A stretch of 7,937 nucleotides of DNA, taken from assembly GCA_011391455.1 (NCBI GenBank), contig JAABQN010000088.1, positions 1 through 7,937 on the forward strand. The letters run 5' to 3'. Made by a program: the position numbers and the translations under genes. Under the pieces are notes generated by a model that saw nothing but the letters and a program-made list of their open reading frames with translations, had not been told where the DNA came from and searched no databases. The stretch comes from Nitrospiraceae bacterium (GTDB lineage Bacteria > Nitrospirota > Nitrospiria > Nitrospirales > Nitrospiraceae). Below are positions 1 to 6,327 of this stretch, piece after piece (positions within the stretch are counted from its first letter, which is position 1; each line of letters begins with the position of its first letter).

Positions 1-569
1 CTAATGTTGTCAACCGTGACGCCATACCTCCGACTGATTCGATAGAGCGTTTCACCAGGCTTGACGACATGGGCGTTGGATGATTGCGTGCCTCTCAGTG
101 ACGATTCTGCCGACCCTGGCACAGCCGGAGCGACCCCAAGAGCCGACGCGTTCAGATCCACGGCATCGGACGCCGAATCGGTCGGCAGTCCCTTGCGCAT
201 CGGTTTAAGCACACGCTTCATATCGGCTTTGGCTCTGCGTTCCAGTAGGGCAGACTCCTTCATGGCCTCGGCTTCTTCCTGCGCGCGGGTCATTTGTTCG
301 CGAACGGTTTGCATCTGCGCCGTGAGTTCACGATTCTTGGCTTCATACTCCATCAATTCATTTTTACTCCGCTTCACTTCACTATCGAGCTCACCCGTTC
401 GCTTCTCTTCCTGGGCAAGGAGGCGTTGGAAATTCAAGCTGCGCGCCTTTTCCGCATCGTACTTCTCTGCCATCACACACCCGCCCAACAACAGCCCTCC
501 ACAAATAATGGTGACGATTCGATAACTGGATACTGACATCAATTTCTTCACGCAATTCTCCCCTTTCAT
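1..569 (-). CDS. LysM-domain lipoprotein with coiled coil (3' end beyond the window)
   Basis: Reading from the right, a lipoprotein signal peptide (basic start VKKL, hydrophobic stretch IVTIICGGLLL, lipobox LGGC; Cys25 counted from the GTG at 551) is followed by a highly charged Glu/Lys/Arg/Gln-rich helix over about residues 40-115, probably a coiled coil. Next comes a Pro/Ser/Ala-rich linker (about 120-160) and then the first half of a LysM domain (HVVKPGETLYRIS at 161-173). The frame is open at the left edge after 183 visible codons. LysM domains bind peptidoglycan. The protein is therefore likely an outer-membrane-anchored periplasmic protein contacting the cell wall; residue +2 after Cys is Val, not Asp, which by the E. 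coli rule favours the outer membrane. Start: the ATG at 569 has GGAGG seven bases upstream. The in-frame GTG at 551 has GGGGAG six bases upstream and gives a more usual short signal peptide, so it is a real alternative. The enzymatic role, if any, lies outside the window. Confidence 0.85.
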   Translation of the reverse strand, partial: MKGENCVKKLMSVSSYRIVTIICGGLLLGGCVMAEKYDAEKARSLNFQRLLAQEEKRTGELDSEVKRSKNELMEYEAKNRELTAQMQTVREQMTRAQEEAEAMKESALLERRAKADMKRVLKPMRKGLPTDSASDAVDLNASALGVAPAVPGSAESSLRGTQSSNAHVVKPGETLYRISRRYGVTVDNI

Positions 570-644
570 GAATGCCCCTCCAACGGTTGCGCGGGAGTTT
601 TCCTCTTGTAGCAAGGTGTAGACACTGGCTGCCTGTCAATGAGA

Positions 645-666
645 AATTGACTCAATTATGTCAATT
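645..666. promoter_or_regulatory. Perfect inverted repeat, candidate operator
   Basis: Arms AATTGAC (645-651) and GTCAATT (660-666) are perfect inverse complements with an 8-base AT-rich spacer. The site lies directly downstream of the predicted -10 box of the LysM gene, over the predicted start of transcription, where a repressor would block initiation. A further TGTCAAT at 634-640 repeats the TGTCAAT at 659-665. The plus strand also reads TTGACT (647-652), 18 bases, TAGTGT (671-676), a weak promoter-like pair facing ligA, so the site could affect both divergent genes. The regulator is unknown. Confidence 0.4.
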
Positions 667-695
667 ACAATAGTGTCTATCGCGGTGAAAGTCAA
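667..695 (-). promoter_or_regulatory. Predicted sigma70-type promoter of the LysM lipoprotein gene
   Basis: On the minus strand a -35 box TTGACT (690-695, 5/6 to consensus) is separated by exactly 17 bases from a -10 box TATTGT (667-672, 4/6). Transcription would start near 660, giving a leader of about 90 bases before the ATG at 569. This is motif matching only. Confidence 0.5.
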
Positions 696-718
696 AGCGA
701 ATATGGCGCCGTTGTCGT

Positions 719-748
719 TTGACCCACTCCATCGCCCTATGGTACGGT
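719..748 (+). promoter_or_regulatory. Weak candidate promoter for ligA
   Basis: TTGACC (719-724, 5/6 to the -35 consensus) is followed after 18 bases by TACGGT (743-748, only 3/6 to the -10 consensus). It lies 40-70 bases before the ligA ATG. It is the closest pair to ligA but weak; the TTGACT/TAGTGT pair at 647-676 is an alternative. Confidence 0.22.
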
Positions 749-788
749 CGGAACCGTCGCGTCCTCTGTTCGTCACCATCCAGTCGAT

Positions 789-2828
789 ATGGCCCACGCC
801 GATATTCTTGCCAGACTGAATGCCCTCAAGGGCGAAATCAGGCGCCATGACTATCTATACTACGTCAAGGATCGCCCGGAGATTTCCGATTCCCAATACG
901 ATCGCCTTTTTCGAGAGTTGATCGAACTGGAACAGGCCCACCCTGAGTTGGTGACGACAGACTCTCCCTCACAACGGGTCGGCGCGCCGCCGCTTGAGTC
1001 GCTGATCAAGGTTCCCCACGAGCAGCCGATGCTCAGCCTGGACTCGATTATCGATCAGGAGGAGGTTCAGGCATTCGATCAACGGATGAAACGCGAACTG
1101 GAAACCCCTGCCGTTGAGTACAGCGCGGAACCAAAGTTCGATGGGTTATCGGTTGAACTGGTCTACAACCATGGAATGTTCACCCGAGGAGCGACCAGAG
1201 GCGATGGAACGACCGGTGAGGATGTGACCGTGAATCTTCGCACGATTCGTTCCCTCCCGCTGCAATTGCAAACGCAATCAGGCCTCCCCGACCATCTTGT
1301 CGTGCGGGGTGAGGTGTATATGCGCCTCGACGATTTCCAAACGTTGAATCGCCGGATCACCGAACAGGGAGGCGACGCCTTTGCCAATCCACGCAATGCA
1401 GCCTCCGGTTCGCTCCGGCAACTGGACTCCACAATTTCCGCAGCCCGTCCATTGGTTGTGACCTGCTACGAAATCATGGCCGCATCCGGGACTGTCCCAC
1501 CGACACATTGGGATGAGCTGGAGACGTTGTCCCAATGGGGTCTCCCGGTGCCTGTGCTTCGACGGCAGTGTGCTTCGATTGTCGAGGTAATGGCCTTTCA
1601 TCGCGAAACGGAATCGATGCGGGATCAGCTGCCCTATGAAATTGATGGCATGGTGGTGAAGGTGAATCGCCGGGACTGGCAGAGCCGCCTCGGCATGAAG
1701 TCTCGCAGCCCACGATGGGCCATCGCCTACAAATTTACGCCGCGTAAGGAAATCACCATCGTGCAGGACATCGCCGTCTCTGTCGGAAGAACCGGCACTC
1801 TGACACCCGTCGCATTGTTAAAACCGGTGGAGGTCGGTGGTGTGACCATCAGCCGAGCCACGTTGCACAATGCCGATGAAGTGGCACGGAAAGACATTCG
1901 GATCGGCGATACCGTCAAAGTGGAACGGGCCGGCGATGTGATTCCCGCCATTGCCGAACGGGTTCCGGTCTCTGGTGAGCACCGATCCGCACCCTTTGGC
2001 ATGCCGGAACGCTGCCCCGTTTGTGGATCGGCCGTCGGCCGCGAGGGCGCCTACTTCTACTGTACCGGTCAATTGATCTGTGGCGCTCAATTGAAGGGAA
2101 CTATCGAACACTTTTCATCCAAACATGCGCTCAACATTGAAGGGTTGGGAAAGAAGACCGTGGCGCAGCTGGTTGAGCAAGGACTGGTACGATCGCTCGC
2201 CGACCTCTATCGTCTGACCAAAGACGACCTCGTCAAACTTGATGGGTTTGCCGATCGCTCCGCCACCCTCCTCTTGGAATCGATTGCGGGCAGCAAAACC
2301 GTTTCGCTTGATCGGTTTCTCATGGGGTTAGGGATCCGGCAAGTCGGACAGCATATCGCCAAAGTCCTGGCCCGTGAGTTTGGGTCTCTCGATGAGATCA
2401 TGTCGGCGGATCGGGAGCGCCTTCAGCAAATTCGGGAGATCGGTCCTGAGATTTCCGAAGGCTTGGCGGCCTATTGGTCTGAGCCGCGCAACCGGGAGAT
2501 CATCGTACAACTCCAGGAATTCGGCGTACAAGTTGCCCCGGGAATGGCAACGGGCAATCGAATGCCATCTCCGCTCGCGGGGAAGACGTTTGTATTCACA
2601 GGGGGACTGGATCGCTTCACGCGAGACAGCGCGCAGCAGGCGGTGGAAACAGTGGGAGGGCGTGTGTCCTCAAGCGTGAGTAAGAAAACATCCTATGTGG
2701 TGGCGGGACGAGACCCTGGATCAAAACTGGACCAAGCCCGTACGCTGGGGGTGACAATTTTGACCGAACAGGAGTTTGCTTCCCTGATCGGGAAGGACGA
2801 GAAAGAGCATAGCCCGAATAATTCATGA
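789..2828 (+). CDS. ligA: NAD+-dependent DNA ligase LigA
   Basis: LigA seals nicks in duplex DNA using NAD+ during replication and repair, through an enzyme-AMP intermediate on the motif lysine. The 679-residue protein has every expected part. The N-terminal Ia NAD+-binding region carries the RRHDYLYYV signature (18-26). The adenylation domain has the catalytic motif KFDG (Lys116) followed by TRGATRGDGTTGEDVT (132-147) and RNAASGSLRQ (202-211). The OB fold is at about 315-395. The four-Cys zinc finger is Cys409, Cys412, Cys425 and Cys431. Helix-hairpin-helix repeats span about 445-580, and a C-terminal BRCT domain covers about 593-668. Length matches the usual 670-690. The ATG at 789 fits the family N terminus, but no Shine-Dalgarno sequence precedes it. 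The gene stands alone, divergent from the LysM gene and convergent with the CNNM gene. Its last codons and stop lie in the left arm of the palindrome at 2821-2992. Confidence 0.98.
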   Translation: MAHADILARLNALKGEIRRHDYLYYVKDRPEISDSQYDRLFRELIELEQAHPELVTTDSPSQRVGAPPLESLIKVPHEQPMLSLDSIIDQEEVQAFDQRMKRELETPAVEYSAEPKFDGLSVELVYNHGMFTRGATRGDGTTGEDVTVNLRTIRSLPLQLQTQSGLPDHLVVRGEVYMRLDDFQTLNRRITEQGGDAFANPRNAASGSLRQLDSTISAARPLVVTCYEIMAASGTVPPTHWDELETLSQWGLPVPVLRRQCASIVEVMAFHRETESMRDQLPYEIDGMVVKVNRRDWQSRLGMKSRSPRWAIAYKFTPRKEITIVQDIAVSVGRTGTLTPVALLKPVEVGGVTISRATLHNADEVARKDIRIGDTVKVERAGDVIPAIAERVPVSGEHRSAPFGMPERCPVCGSAVGREGAYFYCTGQLICGAQLKGTIEHFSSKHALNIEGLGKKTVAQLVEQGLVRSLADLYRLTKDDLVKLDGFADRSATLLLESIAGSKTVSLDRFLMGLGIRQVGQHIAKVLAREFGSLDEIMSADRERLQQIREIGPEISEGLAAYWSEPRNREIIVQLQEFGVQVAPGMATGNRMPSPLAGKTFVFTGGLDRFTRDSAQQAVETVGGRVSSSVSKKTSYVVAGRDPGSKLDQARTLGVTILTEQEFASLIGKDEKEHSPNNS

Positions 2829-2992
2829 GCGCTTCTGCTGCAATCGCCGATCCGCTGCTACGACACGCCTTCGGCCAGCGGGCTCGCCTCTCAGACCCTC
2901 AGCGTACTACACGAGTACGCATCGGAACCTCAAGGCTCCGCGCGCTGGTCTCGCGACGCGGCTCAGCGATTTCGCGACGAACCGTCATGAAT
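2821..2992. repeat. Nested imperfect palindrome between convergent ligA and corC-like genes
   Basis: The outer arms ATTCATGA (2821-2828) and TCATGAAT (2985-2992) are perfect inverse complements. Fourteen bases further in on each side come AATCGC (2842-2847) and GCGATT (2966-2971), again perfect and at the same centre. Inside are CCAGCG (2875-2880) with CGCTGG (2943-2948), and a central hairpin GCGTACT (2902-2908), 5-base loop, AGTACGC (2914-2920). The element fills nearly the whole gap and includes the ligA stop codon. It may be a dispersed palindromic repeat or a bidirectional transcription terminator; no T-run follows the stems, so a classic intrinsic terminator is not supported. Confidence 0.6.
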
Positions 2993-3000
2993 AATGTGAG

Positions 3001-4281
3001 CTAGCTGACGAGGTCGAGGTTCGGGGTCTCGATTTGAGCCGGCGATTTTTCTTCGCGAAAGATTTGAACGCTGCGGATGGATCGTGGCTCGGCTTCATGG
3101 ATGAGGATCCGGCAGTTGGCGATCCGCACCTCTTCTCCAACCTTGGGAATCCGGCCAAGCTCCTGCTGAATAAGGCCACCGATCGTCACGGCTTCATCGC
3201 CGAGATCGACTTTCAGGAAATCATTAACCTTGCGCACTTCGGTTCTACTATGAACAAGGATATGATTTTTCCCTAACCGTTTGATCAGTTCTTCCGTGAT
3301 ATCGGTTTCGTCCATGATCTCCCCGACGACTTCTTCGAGAAGATCTTCAAGCGTGACAATCCCCATGACACCGCCAAACTCATTGACCACGACAGCCATA
3401 TGCCGTTTTTCCTGCTGAAACTGCTTCATGAGATCGTCCGCCGTCTTGCCTGAGGGAACGAACAGCGGGGGATAGGCAATGTCTTTGAGTTTCGACTCAT
3501 TCTGACCCTTGGCAAGTTCGGTCAATGCCCTCGTCTTGTAGAGAATGCCCGTGATGTTATCGTGCGTCCCGTCATACACTGGGATCCGTGAGTATTTCGA
3601 GTTATAGAGGAGCTCCTGAGCCTCTTTCAAGCATAGGTTACCATCCAATGAAAAGACATAGAGACGGGGGGTCATCGCGTCTTCAGCTGTAATGTCTTTG
3701 AGCTGAAAAACGTTCTTAATCATTTTCACCTTCTCGAACTCTATAGTCCCGGTCTTGCCTCCCTCGTCCAGCATGATCTTCAGCTCTTCTTCAGTCACGA
3801 GGGGAAGCGTCAGACCTTTCCCTCCTGTCAGCTTATAGATCATCGGCACGATCACAAATAAAAGGGGCTTGAGCAATAACTGAACCCCGTAGACCGGGTA
3901 GGCCATGTTCAGCGTGACCGGAACCGAAAACTTGGCGGCTAATGTTTTAGGGATCACATCGACCGCTACCAGGAGGACAAAGGTCAGCAGGCCGACCATG
4001 ACCGCAATCGCCTCGTCGAAAAACGTTTGACCGCCGTAGATACTCAGGGTCAGAAAGGTGGCATACATCGGCGTCGCCACCCCGACCAAACGGTCGCCCA
4101 CCAAAATGGTTGAGAGGAGCTTTTGAGGGTCACTACGAAGATGGAGGGCTAGCTTTGCCCGAGTATTCCCAGTTTGGGCCAGCGCCTTCAGCTTTGTTGA
4201 ATTGACCGAAAAGAAGCCGATTTCGGCCGTGGATATCACAGCAGAAAGAACAATAAGACCCAAGAGGATTAGAACATCCAT
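3001..4281 (-). CDS. CNNM / CBS-pair / CorC-HlyC domain membrane protein, Mg2+/Co2+ transporter family
   Basis: The 426-residue protein has the standard order of the CorC/HlyC (CNNM) family. A CNNM (DUF21) membrane domain covers about residues 1-155, with hydrophobic segments near 3-24, 55-80, 88-110 and 125-148. A CBS pair follows: CBS1 about 203-255 (MTPR ... SRIPVYDG ... ITGILYKTRAL) and CBS2 about 268-325 (HMAVVVNEFGGVMGIVTLEDLLEEVVGEI region). A CorC_HlyC domain lies at about 336-410. Family members are linked to Na+-coupled Mg2+ export and cobalt resistance; the old name 'hemolysin' is misleading. The membrane motifs deviate from the usual form: STAE (17-20), GDRLVG (62-67) and VDVIPK (107-112), where the family commonly has SGxE, GNNLVN and GExxPK. 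Transport activity is therefore uncertain. Start: the ATG at 4281 fits the family N terminus, but no Shine-Dalgarno is visible; an in-frame TTG at 4308 would add nine residues. Confidence 0.9.
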   Translation of the reverse strand: MDVLILLGLIVLSAVISTAEIGFFSVNSTKLKALAQTGNTRAKLALHLRSDPQKLLSTILVGDRLVGVATPMYATFLTLSIYGGQTFFDEAIAVMVGLLTFVLLVAVDVIPKTLAAKFSVPVTLNMAYPVYGVQLLLKPLLFVIVPMIYKLTGGKGLTLPLVTEEELKIMLDEGGKTGTIEFEKVKMIKNVFQLKDITAEDAMTPRLYVFSLDGNLCLKEAQELLYNSKYSRIPVYDGTHDNITGILYKTRALTELAKGQNESKLKDIAYPPLFVPSGKTADDLMKQFQQEKRHMAVVVNEFGGVMGIVTLEDLLEEVVGEIMDETDITEELIKRLGKNHILVHSRTEVRKVNDFLKVDLGDEAVTIGGLIQQELGRIPKVGEEVRIANCRILIHEAEPRSIRSVQIFREEKSPAQIETPNLDLVS

Positions 4282-4569
4282 GGATTGCACTGTATTAGAG
4301 GCGACCAACTAGGCCGGTCGGTCTGGAATACCCGAGAGTCCAGGGGTACCCCCTATTGCCTTAAACCGGCAATGCACGATTTGGTGGAACGAAATACCGT
4401 GATAGGAACCTATCGGACCTGTATCCATGAAGCTGTAGATGTACCATACGGATGGAGTTGCGAGCAAGCTTATGCTGAAAACACGTCACGATATCAAATA
4501 GTTGCATTGCATGTCCGCAGAAAAATTGAAGTATTCGGAAGGATTATTTAATCACGCTGGCGCTATTTA
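4282..4569. other. Gene-free leader region upstream of the CNNM gene
   Basis: I see no convincing gene. A plus-strand open frame of 88 codons (4285-4551) resembles no family I know and has no ribosome binding site. Small inverted repeats are present: ATTGCC / GGCAAT around a 7-base loop (4355-4373), GATAGG-AA-CCTATC (4401-4414), and the 10-base palindrome GGGGTACCCC (4343-4352). They sit between the only promoter-like pair found and the CNNM start, so they would lie in the transcribed leader. No known riboswitch was recognised. Confidence 0.5.
4469..4497 (-). promoter_or_regulatory. Candidate promoter of the CNNM gene
   Basis: On the minus strand TTGATA (4492-4497, 5/6 to -35) is followed after 17 bases by CATAAG (4469-4474, 4/6 to -10). 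It would give an unusually long leader of about 180 bases containing the small inverted repeats at 4343-4414. Motif match only. Confidence 0.33.
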
Positions 4570-4738
4570 TTCTCCTTCGCCGAATACCCCGCAGCTTGCT
4601 GCGGGGATGAAGGCGAGGAGAACCCTCCGTAGCCTTGGCGAAGGAGGGTGACGGCTTCGGAGAATTTCGCAGGATACCCCGCAACTTCTGGCCTTCGCAG
4701 CCGAAGCTGCAGCTTCGGCGGAGTAGGCTGCTGCGGGG
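4570..4738. repeat. Hairpin-cluster intergenic element with internal direct repeat
   Basis: Three inverted-repeat units lie side by side. Unit 1 (4570-4622) has an outer stem TTCTCC-T-TCGCC / GGCGAGGAGAA, with one bulged T, and an inner hairpin CCCCGCAG-CTTG-CTGCGGGG (4587-4606). Unit 2 (4623-4648) is CCCTCC / GGAGGG closing an imperfect stem. Unit 3 (4677-4738) is CCCCGCA / TGCGGGG enclosing a perfect 20-base palindrome (4700-4719, half-site GCCGAAGCTG). A 22-base direct repeat links units 1 and 3: 4576-4597 and 4666-4687 agree at 19 of 22 positions. The element begins four bases after the rlpA stop. It resembles dispersed palindromic intergenic repeats and is not a recognised insertion sequence, since no transposase is present. 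It may also end rlpA transcription, but no U-run follows on the minus strand. Confidence 0.65.
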
Positions 4739-4742
4739 AGCT

Positions 4743-5423
4743 TCATTGTGAGTCGTCTCGAAAAACAAGAGCCTGGAGCCCAAGCAAGGATTCTAGATGG
4801 GAGGCAGCGGCTTCTGCCTGGGCTTCCCTGGAAAACTGACCGATCTGAACTCGATATCGCTTGCCTTCCGGCAGATCGACAACCTGGACTCGACTGACTG
4901 GATAGAAAGGCTTTGCGCGCTCCAAGAGGTTGAGCGCATTCTGTTGATCGGAAAAGGATCCGACTTGCACTCGTAAAGCCCCCACATCGGCAAGCTTCCC
5001 TTGATACCCAACCACTCGCAACTCAATCTCGTCGGTTCCAGACCCGGTCATCTCCAGCGCCTGGGCCCCGGCAAGTGAGAGGTCGAGCACCCTGCCTCTG
5101 GCAAAGGGACCGCGATCGTTAATCCGGACGGTCACCTGCCGGCCAGTGCTCATCGATCGAACCACCGCAATGGAACCGAGCGGCAGGGTCCGATGAGCAG
5201 CCGTGAGCTGATGCATGTCATACCGTTCGCCATTTGCCGTCTTGTTCCCATGAAAGCCAGGACCATACCATGAGGCGACGCCGCGCTCGACGAATCCAAC
5301 AGGATAGCCTGGGAAATAGGTAGGTTTAGGAACGCCGCTGCAAGTCGCCAGAACGCTGGCCAGGAAGATCACAAGAAGAAGGACCGGCCAGCGGGACCAG
5401 CAGGCCTGAGGTCCTCTAGACAT
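4743..5423 (-). CDS. rlpA: RlpA-like protein: DPBB septal ring lytic transglycosylase with SPOR domain
   Basis: RlpA proteins cleave glycan strands of peptidoglycan lacking stem peptides, and their SPOR domain recruits them to such 'denuded' glycan at the division site. The 226-residue protein starts with a short basic region and a hydrophobic stretch (WPVLLLVIFLASVLATC). The double-psi beta-barrel domain spans about residues 47-138: GVASWYGPGFHGNKTANGE (48-66), YD (68-69), LTAAHRTLPLG (73-83), VRINDRGPFARGRVLDLS (99-116). Glu66, Asp69 and His77 occupy the conserved acidic and histidine positions. A SPOR domain follows (about 149-222), with the paired motifs VQVGSF and VQIGQF. The lipobox is poor (LATC, with Thr before Cys28), so lipidation is uncertain. 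The start lies only 2 bases after the stop of the ACT gene, with no strong ribosome binding site, so translation is probably coupled. Last gene of the operon. Confidence 0.93.
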   Translation of the reverse strand: MSRGPQACWSRWPVLLLVIFLASVLATCSGVPKPTYFPGYPVGFVERGVASWYGPGFHGNKTANGERYDMHQLTAAHRTLPLGSIAVVRSMSTGRQVTVRINDRGPFARGRVLDLSLAGAQALEMTGSGTDEIELRVVGYQGKLADVGALRVQVGSFSDQQNALNLLERAKPFYPVSRVQVVDLPEGKRYRVQIGQFSREAQAEAAASHLESLLGLQALVFRDDSQ

Positions 5424-5425
5424 GC

Positions 5426-5836
5426 CTAGAACTCGTCGAGGGATTGAGCCTGCAGAACTTTAAGCGCTTTTGCTGTGTTTGAAACTGTCAGGACCACGAT
5501 TGCACGTTTTCCCTCGCGGGATGGGGTGCAATAGCCGCATTTAATATTGATGCGAGCCTTGGTCAATAGATCCGCCACTTCTTTCAACGCCCCCGGTGTA
5601 TTTTCGAGGCTCAGCAATAAAGCAGTTTCCTCAGTAAACTTGATTTTTTCCGCTTTCAGCAACGCGCGAGCCCCTTCCAGATCCGAGACCAACAGCCTCA
5701 GCTTTCCCGTTCCAGTGACTTCTGGAGCAGAAAAGGCCTTGATGTTGACCTTCGCCTCACCGAAGACCCTGGCTACTTGAGCCATGACACCAGGCTTACT
5801 CAAACCCCGAATGACCAATTGTGTCGTTGTGGGCAT
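5426..5836 (-). CDS. Tandem ACT-domain protein
   Basis: The 136 residues form two ACT domains and little else. ACT1 is about 5-65, with the turn SKPGVMAQVARVFGEAKVNI (13-32). ACT2 is about 72-131, with the matching NTPGALKEVADLLTKARINI (79-98). ACT domains are small ligand-binding folds that usually bind amino acids at domain interfaces and regulate enzymes. Free-standing tandem ACT proteins are presumed regulators or sensors, and the target is not visible here. Cys100 and Cys103 form a CGYC pair in the first strand-loop of ACT2, which I do not associate with the family. The ATG at 5836 has AGGGAG eight bases upstream, a good ribosome binding site. It lies 68 bases after the nuclease-like gene and 2 bases before rlpA, all on the same strand. 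Confidence 0.88.
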   Translation of the reverse strand: MPTTTQLVIRGLSKPGVMAQVARVFGEAKVNIKAFSAPEVTGTGKLRLLVSDLEGARALLKAEKIKFTEETALLLSLENTPGALKEVADLLTKARINIKCGYCTPSREGKRAIVVLTVSNTAKALKVLQAQSLDEF

Positions 5837-5904
5837 GGAACTTACTCCCTAGCGCCGAATCTTCGCTCAACCTGGACCTCAGCCTACCTCGCTTGCTTAA
5901 CCTG

Positions 5905-6312
5905 CTACAGCACCTGGCACAAACCGTTTACAAACGTGTACTCATAGATACCGCTAACGGGGACAGAGCCCTTCTCTGCCAAGTTTTGCGCCGACTGCTT
6001 GAGGCCACGTGGCACGAGCAAATAGAATGGGATACCGCGCACAACTGCTTCTTTCCACTCTGAAACGCTTGAGACATCCCTCATCGAATCATCAGTTTCC
6101 ACCTCAGCCATCCATTCCACCGTGTTGCCGGAAGAGCTCACCCTCCACCCGACGATATCGCACTGTTGCTGAGGGTCAGCCCAGGGATTTTGTTCAAGAC
6201 CGGTACGGATCGTGACCTTACAATGAAAGGCCTTCGCCCATCGTTGCGCGACCAGACTGACAACCTGATCATGGATTGTGACAATCCCTTGCTCGCGAAG
6301 CACCGTACTCAT
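5905..6312 (-). CDS. Small PD-(D/E)XK nuclease-like protein of unknown function
   Basis: I recognise no named family. The 135-residue sequence can be read as the core order of the PD-(D/E)XK nuclease fold: helix (about 13-29, HDQVVSLVAQRWAKAF), strand (32-38), strand with an Asp (Cys51-Asp52-IVGW), strand carrying an acidic pair (EWMAEVET, Glu70 and Glu72), helix (about 82-92, SVSEWKEAVVR), strand (FYLLVPRG, 96-103), helix (KQSAQNLAEK), then a final strand. Asp52 and Glu70/Glu72 would be the metal ligands, but the usual Lys is replaced by Thr73, so it may be a variant or inactive nuclease. No signal peptide is present, so the protein is probably cytoplasmic. The start at 6312 is fixed by a strong ribosome binding site; the frame stays open upstream to 6426 but only overlaps nrdJ. 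It lies 13 bases after the nrdJ stop. Confidence 0.75.
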   Translation of the reverse strand: MSTVLREQGIVTIHDQVVSLVAQRWAKAFHCKVTIRTGLEQNPWADPQQQCDIVGWRVSSSGNTVEWMAEVETDDSMRDVSSVSEWKEAVVRGIPFYLLVPRGLKQSAQNLAEKGSVPVSGIYEYTFVNGLCQVL

Positions 6313-6317
6313 TGAGT

Positions 6318-6327
6318 CCTCCCTCCT
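6318..6327 (-). promoter_or_regulatory. Ribosome binding site overlapping the nrdJ stop codon
   Basis: On the minus strand the nrdJ stop TAG (6326-6328) runs into AGGAGG (6322-6327) and a second GGAGG (6318-6322), with 5 bases from the latter to the ATG at 6312. This decides the start of the nuclease-like gene and suggests that ribosomes ending nrdJ restart on it. Confidence 0.7.

Noticed and set aside
61..525. 154-codon plus-strand open frame
   Set aside because: It is antisense to the LysM lipoprotein, whose minus-strand frame has a signal peptide, coiled coil and LysM motif. The plus-strand product is Ser/Arg-rich with no family features.
4285..4551. 88-codon plus-strand open frame upstream of the CNNM gene
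   Set aside because: No ribosome binding site and no recognisable domain. It begins inside the 5' end of the opposite gene and spans the predicted promoter and leader.
4587..4606. Strong GC hairpin as a classic intrinsic terminator
   Set aside because: No T-run follows the stem on either strand. It is better described as part of the repeat element.
4544..4783. 79-codon minus-strand open frame over the hairpin cluster
   Set aside because: Its product (with PSFAKATEG and RSKLRGIRRRR) is a translation of palindromic repeats and overlaps the end of rlpA. Such frames are usually spurious.
5865..5904. Ten-base direct repeat (GCTCAACCTG / GCTTAACCTG) in the gap before the ACT gene
   Set aside because: Only 9 of 10 bases match, in a 68-base gap, with no promoter pair or hairpin to support a function. 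It may be chance.
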